A stretch of DNA of 64,000 bases, taken from contig JAFTOD010000005.1 in assembly GCA_017451525.1 (NCBI GenBank), positions 310,001 to 374,000 on the forward strand. Direction: 5' to 3'. The notes beneath the pieces were generated by a model that did no database searches, was not told where the DNA came from, and saw only the letters and a program-made list of their open reading frames with translations. The translations under genes and the position numbers were made by a program. This document shows, one piece after another, positions 17,472-25,384 of the stretch. The DNA comes from Paludibacteraceae bacterium (GTDB taxonomy: Bacteria > Bacteroidota > Bacteroidia > Bacteroidales > Paludibacteraceae). Within the stretch, counting starts at the first letter, position 1. The number at the start of each line of letters is the position of its first letter.

Positions 17472-18674
17472 CTAAAATATCTCCTGATAAATTTTCTCCG
17501 TTGCACCGAGTTCGCTATTCACATAGTCGGCAGCAGCTTGTCCCATTGCTGCTTGTTGCTCAAATGCCTTGTCCAATGCCGCAGCAAACTCGCGATAGTT
17601 CTTCACACTTTTCGCTGCCCCTGCGTTTAATAGCCCACGAGCTTCACGAAACTTTTGCCACTTCGGTCCAAATACCACAGGCATACCATATACCGCTGCC
17701 TCCAGCGTATTGTGAATACCTGCGCCAAAGCCTCCGCCAATGTATGCCACATGGCCATATCGATAGATTGAAGATAGCAATCCTATCGTATCAACCAGTA
17801 GCACACGACACTTATCCACGCTCGCTGCAGTTGCCTCTGTATAGCGCACGTAGCGACCTTCAAAATATTGAAATATCTGGTGCAGGTGATCGCTGTGTAT
17901 CTCATGCGGTACAAGCACCAATTTTACATCCTCATGCTCTGCCACATAGCGCGCGAACATCTGCTCTTCCTCTGGCCATGTACTACCAGCTACTATCACG
18001 CGCTCTGCATCTGCCACAAACCCATCTACTATAGGCAAGTCCTTTGCCATCTTTCGCACTTCCACCACACGATCAAAACGCGTATCTCCTGCCACCGTCA
18101 CATCCGCTATACCATGTTGTTGCAGCAAATCAGCAGAAGCCGAATCCTGCACAAAAATATGCTTAAACGTATATAGTAGCTTCAAATAAGCTTTGCCCCA
18201 GGGTTTGAAAAACAACTGCTTAGGACGAAAGATAGCAGAAATCAGATATGTGGGTATATCATTTTTTTTGAGTGCATTAAGGTATGCTGGCCAAAACTCA
18301 TACTTGACAAACACTGCCATCTCTGGTGCAAGTACTTCTAGCCATTTCTTGGCATTGCGGTGCGTGGCGAAAGGCAGATATAGCACTTTGTCCACCAATT
18401 GGTAGTTCTTGCGTAGTTCATATCCCGAAGGAGAAAAGAAAGTCAGCAATACTTTGCGAAAAGGCAATTCCCTATGCAGTCGCTCAATGATGGGGCGTAC
18501 TTGTTCAAACTCACCCACCGATGCCACATGTATCCACAGTACTGGCATACCACACGTAGTAGCACGCCACTCTCGCAACTCTGTTATAGCTTGCGCCTGC
18601 CCAGCCACCAATTGCTTTGCTTTTCGGTGACCGAACAATGCTGCCAAACGCAATATCCAAAAATATAAATTCAA
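17472..18674 (-). CDS. waaA: 3-deoxy-D-manno-octulosonic acid (Kdo) transferase
   Basis: 400 residues. A GT-B glycosyltransferase that transfers Kdo from CMP-Kdo to lipid IV-A in lipopolysaccharide core synthesis, on the inner face of the cytoplasmic membrane. Visible features: N-terminal membrane-binding segment, LWIHVASVGEFEQVRPII with the conserved Glu, VFVKYEFWPAYL, VAGSTWPEEE, and GGGFGAGIHNTLEAAVYGMP, the usual C-terminal CMP-Kdo-binding region. Start chosen at the ATG giving NLYFWILRLAA. The upstream lyase gene ends 24 bases before, suggesting one transcript. Confidence 0.95.
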   Translation of the reverse strand: MNLYFWILRLAALFGHRKAKQLVAGQAQAITELREWRATTCGMPVLWIHVASVGEFEQVRPIIERLHRELPFRKVLLTFFSPSGYELRKNYQLVDKVLYLPFATHRNAKKWLEVLAPEMAVFVKYEFWPAYLNALKKNDIPTYLISAIFRPKQLFFKPWGKAYLKLLYTFKHIFVQDSASADLLQQHGIADVTVAGDTRFDRVVEVRKMAKDLPIVDGFVADAERVIVAGSTWPEEEQMFARYVAEHEDVKLVLVPHEIHSDHLHQIFQYFEGRYVRYTEATAASVDKCRVLLVDTIGLLSSIYRYGHVAYIGGGFGAGIHNTLEAAVYGMPVVFGPKWQKFREARGLLNAGAAKSVKNYREFAAALDKAFEQQAAMGQAAADYVNSELGATEKIYQEIF

Positions 18675-18698
18675 GTCCTAATCTTTAAGTCAAAATTA

Positions 18699-20147
18699 TC
18701 ATAGACTTTCGCCAAAATCCTCTTTGAACTTTGACACTAATTCTTCTTGCCAATGTCCAATCTCTTTCAGACGACCGAAGAAGAAACGCAACACCTGTGG
18801 TTCCTCTACCCACTTCAGTCCGCCTATGATTTGGCGGTTATCCCATAGCCATTTTACGCGGTCCGCCACATATTTCACTTGGGACAAGGTATATACACGG
18901 CGAGGCATGGCTAGTCGCATCAACTCCAGTTCTGCAAAGCGCTCTGTGCCATCTGGCTCACGTTGCTCGGACAGTGTACCACGCTCCATACCGCGAATAC
19001 CACCTGCGATATATAACGCTGTCGCCACCGCAGCAGCAGGATATTGGTCGTGTGGCATATCAGGCACAAAGCCTTGACAATCAATGTGTGCACCCAATCC
19101 ACCTGCGGGCTTAATCATAGGCACACCATAGGCATCCAACTCGTTCACCAAATAATTGATAAACTCAGGTCCGTGGCTCAAATAGTCCATATCAAGCGAC
19201 TCGTACAACCCCTCCGCCATGGACTCGATAGAGCGCACGTCTATACCTCCGTAGGTGAGGAAGCCCTCGTACAATGGAATATACTCCATCATGCTCTTGA
19301 TGAGGTCGGTATTGTGACTGATGATCGCACCACCGCGAGCGAAGCCCAACTTGCGCGCTGAGAAGTAGATGATGTCCATCTTGCCTGCCAGCAGGTGGTA
19401 GATCTCCTTGGGGGTCATATATTTGCATTGTGCCTCGCGGGTCTTCATAAAGTAGATGTTGTCTTGCAGCAGCGAGGCATCCAAGATACTTGGCACACCA
19501 TATTCATGGCAGACATCTGCTACCGCCAACATGTTCTCCAAACTCACGGGCTGACCACCAATCAAGTTGGTTCCTGCCTCCACGCGCACGTATGCCACCT
19601 TCTCAGGGGTGTATTGCTCTATCACGCGGCGCAGTTCTTGCAGATCCATATCGCCTTTGAAGGGGTCGTCGGATTGTGGGATAAGTCCTTTCTTGTGTAG
19701 CACCTCCACCACTTCTCCGCCACAACGGGTCACATGGGCTTTGGTGGTGGTGAAGTGGAAGTTCATGATAGCCACTGTGCCTGGCTTCACAAAACGTTCT
19801 GCCAAGATGTTCTCGCAAGCACGACCTTGGTGCGCAGGCAACACGTTGTCGGTGCCAAATACCTCTTTCATCGCTACTTTTAGGCGGTTAAAAGTCTCGC
19901 TACCTGCGTACGCATCATCCGCCAAGTGCATGGCAGCCGTCTGACGGTCGGACATAGCATTCACGCCCGAATCGGTCAGCATATTGAGATAAATATCTTT
20001 GTTTTGTAACAAAAAAGTATTGTTACCCGCTTTCTGGATAGCCCGCAAACGCTCATCTACAGGCAACAGATTCAACTTTTGTACCACGCGAACCTTATGC
20101 ATCTCTAATGGCACTTGGTTCTCTGATTTGTAAAATTTAACAGACAC
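18699..20147 (-). CDS. Divergent tryptophanase/tyrosine phenol-lyase family PLP enzyme
   Basis: 482 residues, fold-type I beta-eliminating lyase family. Conserved: TDSGVNAMS, DDAYAGS (Tyr80), HQGRACEN (Arg109), GGQPVSLENM, PLP-binding Lys266 in FSARKLGFARGG, and FLTYGGIDVRSIE. Family members release ammonia and pyruvate from tryptophan or tyrosine. Two features differ from E. coli TnaA: the DSAR motif near the cofactor is DASL here (Asp223 kept, Arg replaced by Leu226), and SAKKD is SARKL. So indole production cannot be assumed; the substrate may differ. The gene has its own promoter (20221-20252) and probably leads the waaA-hisS transcript. Confidence 0.8.
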   Translation of the reverse strand: MSVKFYKSENQVPLEMHKVRVVQKLNLLPVDERLRAIQKAGNNTFLLQNKDIYLNMLTDSGVNAMSDRQTAAMHLADDAYAGSETFNRLKVAMKEVFGTDNVLPAHQGRACENILAERFVKPGTVAIMNFHFTTTKAHVTRCGGEVVEVLHKKGLIPQSDDPFKGDMDLQELRRVIEQYTPEKVAYVRVEAGTNLIGGQPVSLENMLAVADVCHEYGVPSILDASLLQDNIYFMKTREAQCKYMTPKEIYHLLAGKMDIIYFSARKLGFARGGAIISHNTDLIKSMMEYIPLYEGFLTYGGIDVRSIESMAEGLYESLDMDYLSHGPEFINYLVNELDAYGVPMIKPAGGLGAHIDCQGFVPDMPHDQYPAAAVATALYIAGGIRGMERGTLSEQREPDGTERFAELELMRLAMPRRVYTLSQVKYVADRVKWLWDNRQIIGGLKWVEEPQVLRFFFGRLKEIGHWQEELVSKFKEDFGESL

Positions 20148-20220
20148 GATAATTCTATTTATGTTGATGATTTTTAATGGGTATTTTGTGGATACCTATT
20201 TTGTTTCACAGAAAAACGTG

Positions 20221-20252
20221 CAAAGTTACAATCTTTTTTTGACATATACAAA
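20221..20252 (-). promoter_or_regulatory. Promoter of the tryptophanase-like gene
   Basis: Minus-strand TTTG (20252-20249), 20 bases, TAACTTTG (20228-20221). The leader to the start at 20147 is about 65 bases. Confidence 0.75.
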
Positions 20253-20295
20253 TCTTTCATCATTTTTTCTCAATGCTCTACGATGTTCTTTTCCT

Positions 20296-20331
20296 CATAC
20301 TTCCTGTATGTCGTTGCCTATTTGCAATGAC
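20296..20331. other. Two adjacent hairpins in the divergent intergenic region
   Basis: CATAC-TTCCT-GTATG (20296-20310), then GTCGTTGC (20310-20317) pairing with GCAATGAC (20324-20331). No T tract follows. The rest of the 20148-20531 gap holds the two divergent promoters and an 11-bp array. Confidence 0.45.
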
Positions 20332-20348
20332 ACGGTGGCTATAAATCT

Positions 20349-20403
20349 TAGGTTATTCATAGGTGATTCTTAGGTTATTTATAGGTTATTCATAGGTGAT
20401 TCA
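20349..20403. repeat. 11-bp tandem array, TAGGTTATTCA family
   Basis: Five head-to-tail 11-base units: TAGGTTATTCA, TAGGTGATTCT, TAGGTTATTTA, TAGGTTATTCA, TAGGTGATTCA. Same unit length as the TACGTAGGATA arrays but a different sequence. It lies between the divergent lyase and metY promoters. Confidence 0.9.
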
Positions 20404-20479
20404 GCACACATCACAATTAGATAAAAACGACTTATCCATGAAAATACTATTTTTAATTCCGTAACTTTTCTTTGAAAAA

Positions 20480-20511
20480 TTTGTTAATACGTGTATTTTT
20501 TTGTACCTTTG
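20480..20511 (+). promoter_or_regulatory. metY-metX-thrA promoter
   Basis: TTTG at 20480-20483 and TACCTTTG at 20504-20511, 20 bases apart; the metY start is at 20532, so the leader is very short and leaves no room for a riboswitch. Confidence 0.8.
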
Positions 20512-20531
20512 CGCGCTAATTTTGTTTTGAT

Positions 20532-21824
20532 ATGAAAAAAGACCTACATATTGACACGCTGTGCGTGCAAGCTGGTTACAACCCAGGCAAGGGAGAACCT
20601 CGCCAAGTGCCAATCATTCAGAGCACTACATTCAAGTACGAGACCAGCGAACAGATGGGCAAACTCTTCGACCTTGAAGAGAGTGGCTATTTCTATACCC
20701 GTCTGCAAAATCCGACCAACGATACTGTGGCAGCGCAGATTGCAGCCATGGAAGGTGGTGTGGCAGCCATGCTCACCTCATCGGGACAAGCAGCCAATTT
20801 CTTTGCTTGCTTCAATATCTGCCAAGCAGGCGACCACATGATTACTACCACCAGTATCTATGGTGGCACATACAATCTCTTTGGGGTGACCTTCCCTAAG
20901 ATGGGCATTGAGATTACCTTCATTGACCAAGACGCCAGCGATGAGGAGTGGAACGCGGCTTTCCGCCCCAACACGAAGTTAGTGTTTGGCGAAACCCTTT
21001 CCAACCCCAATGTACGTATATTGGACATAGAGCGTATTGCGGGCTTTGCCCATCAACACGGTGTACCGCTGATTGTGGATAATACCTTCCCTACCCCCGT
21101 CAATTGCCGCCCATTCGAGTTCGGGGCAGACATCGTTACCCACTCTACCACGAAGTATATGGACGGTCATGGTGTACAAGTAGGCGGTGTGATAGTGGAT
21201 AGTGGTAACTTCGATTGGGAGTCGCAGCATGATAAGTTTGCATGCCTGACCGAGCCCGACGCATCCTACCACGGACTGCGCTACACAGAGGCATTCGGTA
21301 AATTAGCATATATCACCAAAGCTACTGCCCAACTCATGCGCGACTTAGGTTCAATCCAGAGCCCACAAAACGCTTTCTACTTGCACCTAGGATTGCAAAC
21401 CCTGCATGTGCGTATGCCTCGCCATTGCGAGAGCGCACTGAAGGTGGCTCAGTGGTTGGAGCAGCACCCCGATGTGGCATGGGTACGTTATCCCGAACTG
21501 GAGAACGACCCCGAGCATGCACGCCAACTCAAGTACCTGCCCAACGGCTCATGCGGCGTGATGGCATTCGCAGTCAAGGGCGACCGCGCTTTTGCCAATC
21601 GCTTTATGGACAACCTGCAACTGGTAACTATCGAAACGCACGTGGCAGACTGCCATACATGTATCCTGCATCCCGCTTCGCATACCCACCGCCAACTCAG
21701 CAACGAGGCGCTTCTTGCTGCGGGTATCGACCCCGACTTGATGCGCCTGAGTATCGGTCTGGAAAACGCAGACGACTTAATAGCAGATATAGAACATGCA
21801 CTTACACAAGCTCACAACGCATAA
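20532..21824 (+). CDS. metY: O-acetylhomoserine sulfhydrylase
   Basis: 430 residues, cystathionine gamma-synthase-type PLP family, long form typical of MetY. Motifs: IQSTTFKYETSEQMGKLFDL, YTRLQNPTNDTVAAQIAAMEGG, and the PLP lysine in THSTTKYMDGHG. It makes homocysteine from O-acetylhomoserine and sulfide. It leads an operon with metX (overlap 29 bases) and thrA (overlap 4 bases), which supply its substrate from aspartate: thrA makes homoserine and metX acetylates it. The cytosolic pathway ends in methionine. Confidence 0.95.
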   Translation: MKKDLHIDTLCVQAGYNPGKGEPRQVPIIQSTTFKYETSEQMGKLFDLEESGYFYTRLQNPTNDTVAAQIAAMEGGVAAMLTSSGQAANFFACFNICQAGDHMITTTSIYGGTYNLFGVTFPKMGIEITFIDQDASDEEWNAAFRPNTKLVFGETLSNPNVRILDIERIAGFAHQHGVPLIVDNTFPTPVNCRPFEFGADIVTHSTTKYMDGHGVQVGGVIVDSGNFDWESQHDKFACLTEPDASYHGLRYTEAFGKLAYITKATAQLMRDLGSIQSPQNAFYLHLGLQTLHVRMPRHCESALKVAQWLEQHPDVAWVRYPELENDPEHARQLKYLPNGSCGVMAFAVKGDRAFANRFMDNLQLVTIETHVADCHTCILHPASHTHRQLSNEALLAAGIDPDLMRLSIGLENADDLIADIEHALTQAHNA

Positions 21825-22812
21825 TTTCTCCTTTGAGGCAGGTGGCACTCTTGACCAATTAGAGATAGTCTATCACACCTCGGAGCGCAAATACCAACAA
21901 GGCAACCGCGTGGTATGGCTATGCCATGCCCTAACTGCTAACTCCGATCCAATGGATTGGTGGCCAGAGATGGTGGGCAAAGATTGTTGCATCGACCCTG
22001 AAAAGGACTTTGTCGTTTGCGTCAATATCTTCGGCTCTGCCTATGGCACCACAGGACCAAGAGATTTCGGGAATCGCGAATCGGAAATCGGGACACAGAA
22101 AGGATATCTCGATTTCCCCAAGTTCACGGTGCGCGACACTGCCCGACTATTTACGTTGGTACGCGAACATTTGGGCATCAAGCAAGTGGACTTGCTCATC
22201 GGTAGTTCCATTGGCGGTTTCCATGCCCTCGAATGGGCGATTATGGAAGGCAATATCATCCGCCGTGCAGCGTTCATTGCCACCGCCCCACGTGTATCAC
22301 CATGGCTGAGCGCATGGATGGAAGTGCAACGTATGGCATTAGAGGCTGACCCCACTTTCCGAGCGTGCGAATCGCTTGATGGCGGACGCAAAGGATTAGA
22401 AGCAGCACGCGCCATTTCGCTCATCTCATACCGCAGTTTCGATGGCTACAACCTCACACAATATGAGACAGACGACGATTGCCTCTTTGCCAGTCGTGCA
22501 GCGAGCTACGAACGCTATCAAGGCGAGAAACTAGTCAAACGCGGCTTTGATGCCTACTCCTATTACTACCTACTACATTGCGTAGATAGTCAAAACGTGG
22601 GTCGCAACCGTGGAGGTGTAGCTGCTGCTTTGGCACAAATCAAAGCACAAACGGTGGTGATTGCCATCACTTCAGATGGGCTCTTTCCTCCATGCGAAGG
22701 AAGAGAATGGGCTAAGCATATCCCTAACGCACAATACTTCGAGATCGAATCGCGCTTCGGACACGACGGATTCCTCCTCGAAACCAATCAAATAACAGAG
22801 ATATTAAAATGA
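21796..22812 (+). CDS. metX: Homoserine O-acetyltransferase with an in-frame 7-bp repeat insertion
   Basis: 338 residues, alpha/beta-hydrolase fold. Catalytic triad candidates: nucleophile Ser138 in GSSIGG, Asp in ITSDGLFPP, His in FGHDGFLLE. It acetylates homoserine with acetyl-CoA, feeding metY. The start overlaps the last 29 bases of metY, and the stop overlaps thrA (ATGA), so translation is probably coupled. Unusual: after the conserved GSAYGTTGP, residues about 91-100 (GNRESEIGT) are encoded by a 28-base TCGGGAA-type array in place of the usual loop. The frame stays open, so the enzyme is probably active, but the repeat is a site where slippage would destroy the frame. Confidence 0.93.
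   Translation: MHLHKLTTHNFSFEAGGTLDQLEIVYHTSERKYQQGNRVVWLCHALTANSDPMDWWPEMVGKDCCIDPEKDFVVCVNIFGSAYGTTGPRDFGNRESEIGTQKGYLDFPKFTVRDTARLFTLVREHLGIKQVDLLIGSSIGGFHALEWAIMEGNIIRRAAFIATAPRVSPWLSAWMEVQRMALEADPTFRACESLDGGRKGLEAARAISLISYRSFDGYNLTQYETDDDCLFASRAASYERYQGEKLVKRGFDAYSYYYLLHCVDSQNVGRNRGGVAAALAQIKAQTVVIAITSDGLFPPCEGREWAKHIPNAQYFEIESRFGHDGFLLETNQITEILK
22067..22094. repeat. 7-bp TCGGGAA array inside metX
   Basis: Four units in register: TCGGGAA, TCGCGAA, TCGGAAA, TCGGGAC. Same family as 17449-17469 and 37544-37571. Confidence 0.8.
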
Positions 22813-25229
22813 AAGTATTAAAATTCGGTGGAACCTCAGTTGGTTCAGTAGAGAGTATTCGTCATATTCAGCAGATTATCAGTCAGCAGACCGATGATTG
22901 TATCGTAGTAGTCAGTGCCTTGGGTGGCATCACCGACCAACTGCTTAGAGCAGCACACATGGCACTTGAGGCTGGCGAAGAGTACATGGAAATATATCAA
23001 GCTATTCGTTGCCGCCATATGGATATGGTCAATACGCTGATTACCAATCCTACCACACGACAAATGCTCTACCATGAATTGGAAAGCATACTTGATGAGC
23101 TACGTTCTATTCTCTTCGGTGTACACTTAGTAAAGGATTTGAGCGCGAAATCAGAAGCGGTCATCGTGAGCTATGGCGAACAACTCAGTAGCCGTATCGT
23201 CACTGCAGCCTTGACAGGTGCTGTCCGCAAGGATTCGTTGCAGTTTATTCGCACAGACCGCAAGCAAGGCCAAGTATTGCTCAACACCGAACTGACCGAA
23301 GCTTTGGTGCGCAAGACATTTGCCACAATGCCTCATCTGGCAGTCGTGCCAGGATTCATTTCGCGCGATAGCCAAACCGACGAGATTACCAACCTTGGAC
23401 GTGGCGGAAGCGACTACACTGCCTCTATTCTTGCTGCCACCTTGGGCGCAGAGGTATTGGAGATTTGGACTGATGTCAATGGCTTTATGACAGCCGACCC
23501 ACGACTCATCCCCAATGCCTATACCATCAAGAGTCTGAGTTATGTCGAGGCATCTGAACTCTGCCACTTCGGTGCCAAAGTGGTGTATCCACCTACTATA
23601 TATCCCGCGTGCGCGAAGAATATACCGATTCGTATTCTCAATACTTTCTGTCCCGATAATGCTGGCACAATCATACAAACCAAACCCGAAGACACTACGC
23701 GTTACGTGCGCGGCTTGAGTAGTATTCGTGACGTAGCATTGATTACGGTATCTGGACTCTCGATGGTGGGTGTGATTGGTGTCAACCAACGCATCTTCAG
23801 TGCCTTGGCCACAGCAGGCGTATCGGTCTTCCTCGTTAGTCAAGCATCGTCAGAAAACTCTACTACTCTGGGTATTCAAGAGAAAGATTGCGACACCGCA
23901 GTAGATGCACTCACGCACGAGTTTGCAGAAGAAATCAAAGTGGGCTCTATGTACCCTATGCTCGTACAACAAGGCTTGGCAGCCGTAAGTATCGTGGGCG
24001 AGAACATGCACAACATGCCTGGCATTGCAGGCAAACTCTTTGGTACTTTAGGCAGAAATGGTATCAGCGTGATTGCCTTTGCGCAAGGTGCCAAAGAAAC
24101 CAATATATCGTTCGTTATACCCGCTCAGCAACTCAGCAAGACAATGAACGTATTGCACGACTCATTCTTCCTTAGCGAAAACAAAGTGCTCAACGTCTTT
24201 GTTTGCGGCGTAGGTACCGTAGGTGCGCAACTGCTAGAGCAAATCCATCAGCAACAGCACATGCTACTTCATGAGCAGCATCTACAGCTCAACGTCGTAG
24301 GTATTGCCAATAGCCGAACAGCCATCTTCAATGCAGATGGAATCGACCTGAGCAATTACCGCGATCAACTCAAGTCCGCTAAGCCGCTCAGCTTGTCAAC
24401 TATCCATTGTCAATTGTCAACGCTCTACAATAGCGTATTTGTGGACTGTACGGCAAGTGCCGATGTGGCAGGCATCTACCAAACATTGCTAGACAATAAT
24501 ATCTCGGTAGTCACAGCCAACAAGATTGCTGCATCATCCGAATATAGCCACTACCTCCGCCTCAAGCAAACAGCTCTTGACCGTGGCGTAAAATTCCTCT
24601 TTGAAACCAATGTAGGTGCAGGATTGCCTATTATTGGTACTATCAACGACCTACGCAATTCGGGTGATAAGATTTTGCGTATAGAGGCGGTATTGAGTGG
24701 TACGCTCAATTTTATTTTCAACGAGATTGCTGCTGACGTACCATTCTCCGAGACGATTCGTCGCGCTAAGGAACAAGGCTACAGCGAACCCGACCCACGC
24801 ATTGACCTCAGTGGTAAAGATGTGATTCGCAAACTCGTCATCTTGGCGCGTGAAGCCGGCTATCAAGTAGAGCAAGAGGATGTGGAGAAACATCTCTTTG
24901 TCCCAGAATCATACTTCCAAGGGACAGTCGAGGACTTCTGGAAAACACTTCCTGAGTTAGACGCTGATTTCGAAACTCGCCGCAAGGAATTAGAGGCACA
25001 GGGACTGCGTTGGCGTTTTGTGGCTAAATTGGTAGAGGGCAAAACCACTGTTAGTCTAGAGACTGTGGACGCTTCACATCCATTCTACCAACTGGAGGGC
25101 TCCAATAATATCATCCTTATCACTACCGAACGCTACCACGACTATCCTATGATGATTCGCGGTTATGGCGCAGGTGCCAGCGTGACTGCAGCAGGCGTCT
25201 TTGCCAATATCATGCAGGTGAGTCATTAG
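22809..25229 (+). CDS. thrA: Bifunctional aspartokinase / homoserine dehydrogenase
   Basis: 806 residues. The aspartokinase half starts with KFGGTSVGSVESI and includes GRGGSDYTASILAA and the catalytic TDVNGFMTADPR; two ACT-type regulatory segments follow (VSGLSMVGVIGVNQRIF and VSIVGENMHNMPGIAGKLF). The homoserine dehydrogenase half begins near VFVCGVGTVGAQLLEQI (NAD(P)-binding) and contains VLSGTLNFIFNEI and GYSEPDPRIDLSGKDVIRK. It catalyses the first and third steps from aspartate towards threonine and methionine. Its place behind metY and metX (4-base overlap) points to methionine supply. A small insert (LSLSTIHCQLSTL) in the dehydrogenase N-region looks repeat-derived. Confidence 0.96.
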   Translation: MKVLKFGGTSVGSVESIRHIQQIISQQTDDCIVVVSALGGITDQLLRAAHMALEAGEEYMEIYQAIRCRHMDMVNTLITNPTTRQMLYHELESILDELRSILFGVHLVKDLSAKSEAVIVSYGEQLSSRIVTAALTGAVRKDSLQFIRTDRKQGQVLLNTELTEALVRKTFATMPHLAVVPGFISRDSQTDEITNLGRGGSDYTASILAATLGAEVLEIWTDVNGFMTADPRLIPNAYTIKSLSYVEASELCHFGAKVVYPPTIYPACAKNIPIRILNTFCPDNAGTIIQTKPEDTTRYVRGLSSIRDVALITVSGLSMVGVIGVNQRIFSALATAGVSVFLVSQASSENSTTLGIQEKDCDTAVDALTHEFAEEIKVGSMYPMLVQQGLAAVSIVGENMHNMPGIAGKLFGTLGRNGISVIAFAQGAKETNISFVIPAQQLSKTMNVLHDSFFLSENKVLNVFVCGVGTVGAQLLEQIHQQQHMLLHEQHLQLNVVGIANSRTAIFNADGIDLSNYRDQLKSAKPLSLSTIHCQLSTLYNSVFVDCTASADVAGIYQTLLDNNISVVTANKIAASSEYSHYLRLKQTALDRGVKFLFETNVGAGLPIIGTINDLRNSGDKILRIEAVLSGTLNFIFNEIAADVPFSETIRRAKEQGYSEPDPRIDLSGKDVIRKLVILAREAGYQVEQEDVEKHLFVPESYFQGTVEDFWKTLPELDADFETRRKELEAQGLRWRFVAKLVEGKTTVSLETVDASHPFYQLEGSNNIILITTERYHDYPMMIRGYGAGASVTAAGVFANIMQVSH

Positions 25230-25277
25230 TTGTTTACCGACTACAGATTTATAGTTGGTTTATACATAAACCAGAGA

Positions 25278-25312
25278 AAAATCCGTCTGCCATTTTGGCA
25301 GGCGGATTTTAT
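25278..25312 (+). terminator. Intrinsic terminator of the met operon
   Basis: A 15-bp stem with one wobble (25278-25292 with 25296-25310), a 3-base loop, and TTTTA. Confidence 0.85.
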
Positions 25313-25384
25313 GTGAAAAGTGGTTTGGTATGGGATTTGTGTGAGAACTGAAAACTGAAATGTGTAAACTAAAAACATATAACT

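Noticed and set aside
20512-20531. SAM riboswitch before the met operon
   Set aside because: The leader between the promoter and the metY start is only about 15-20 bases.
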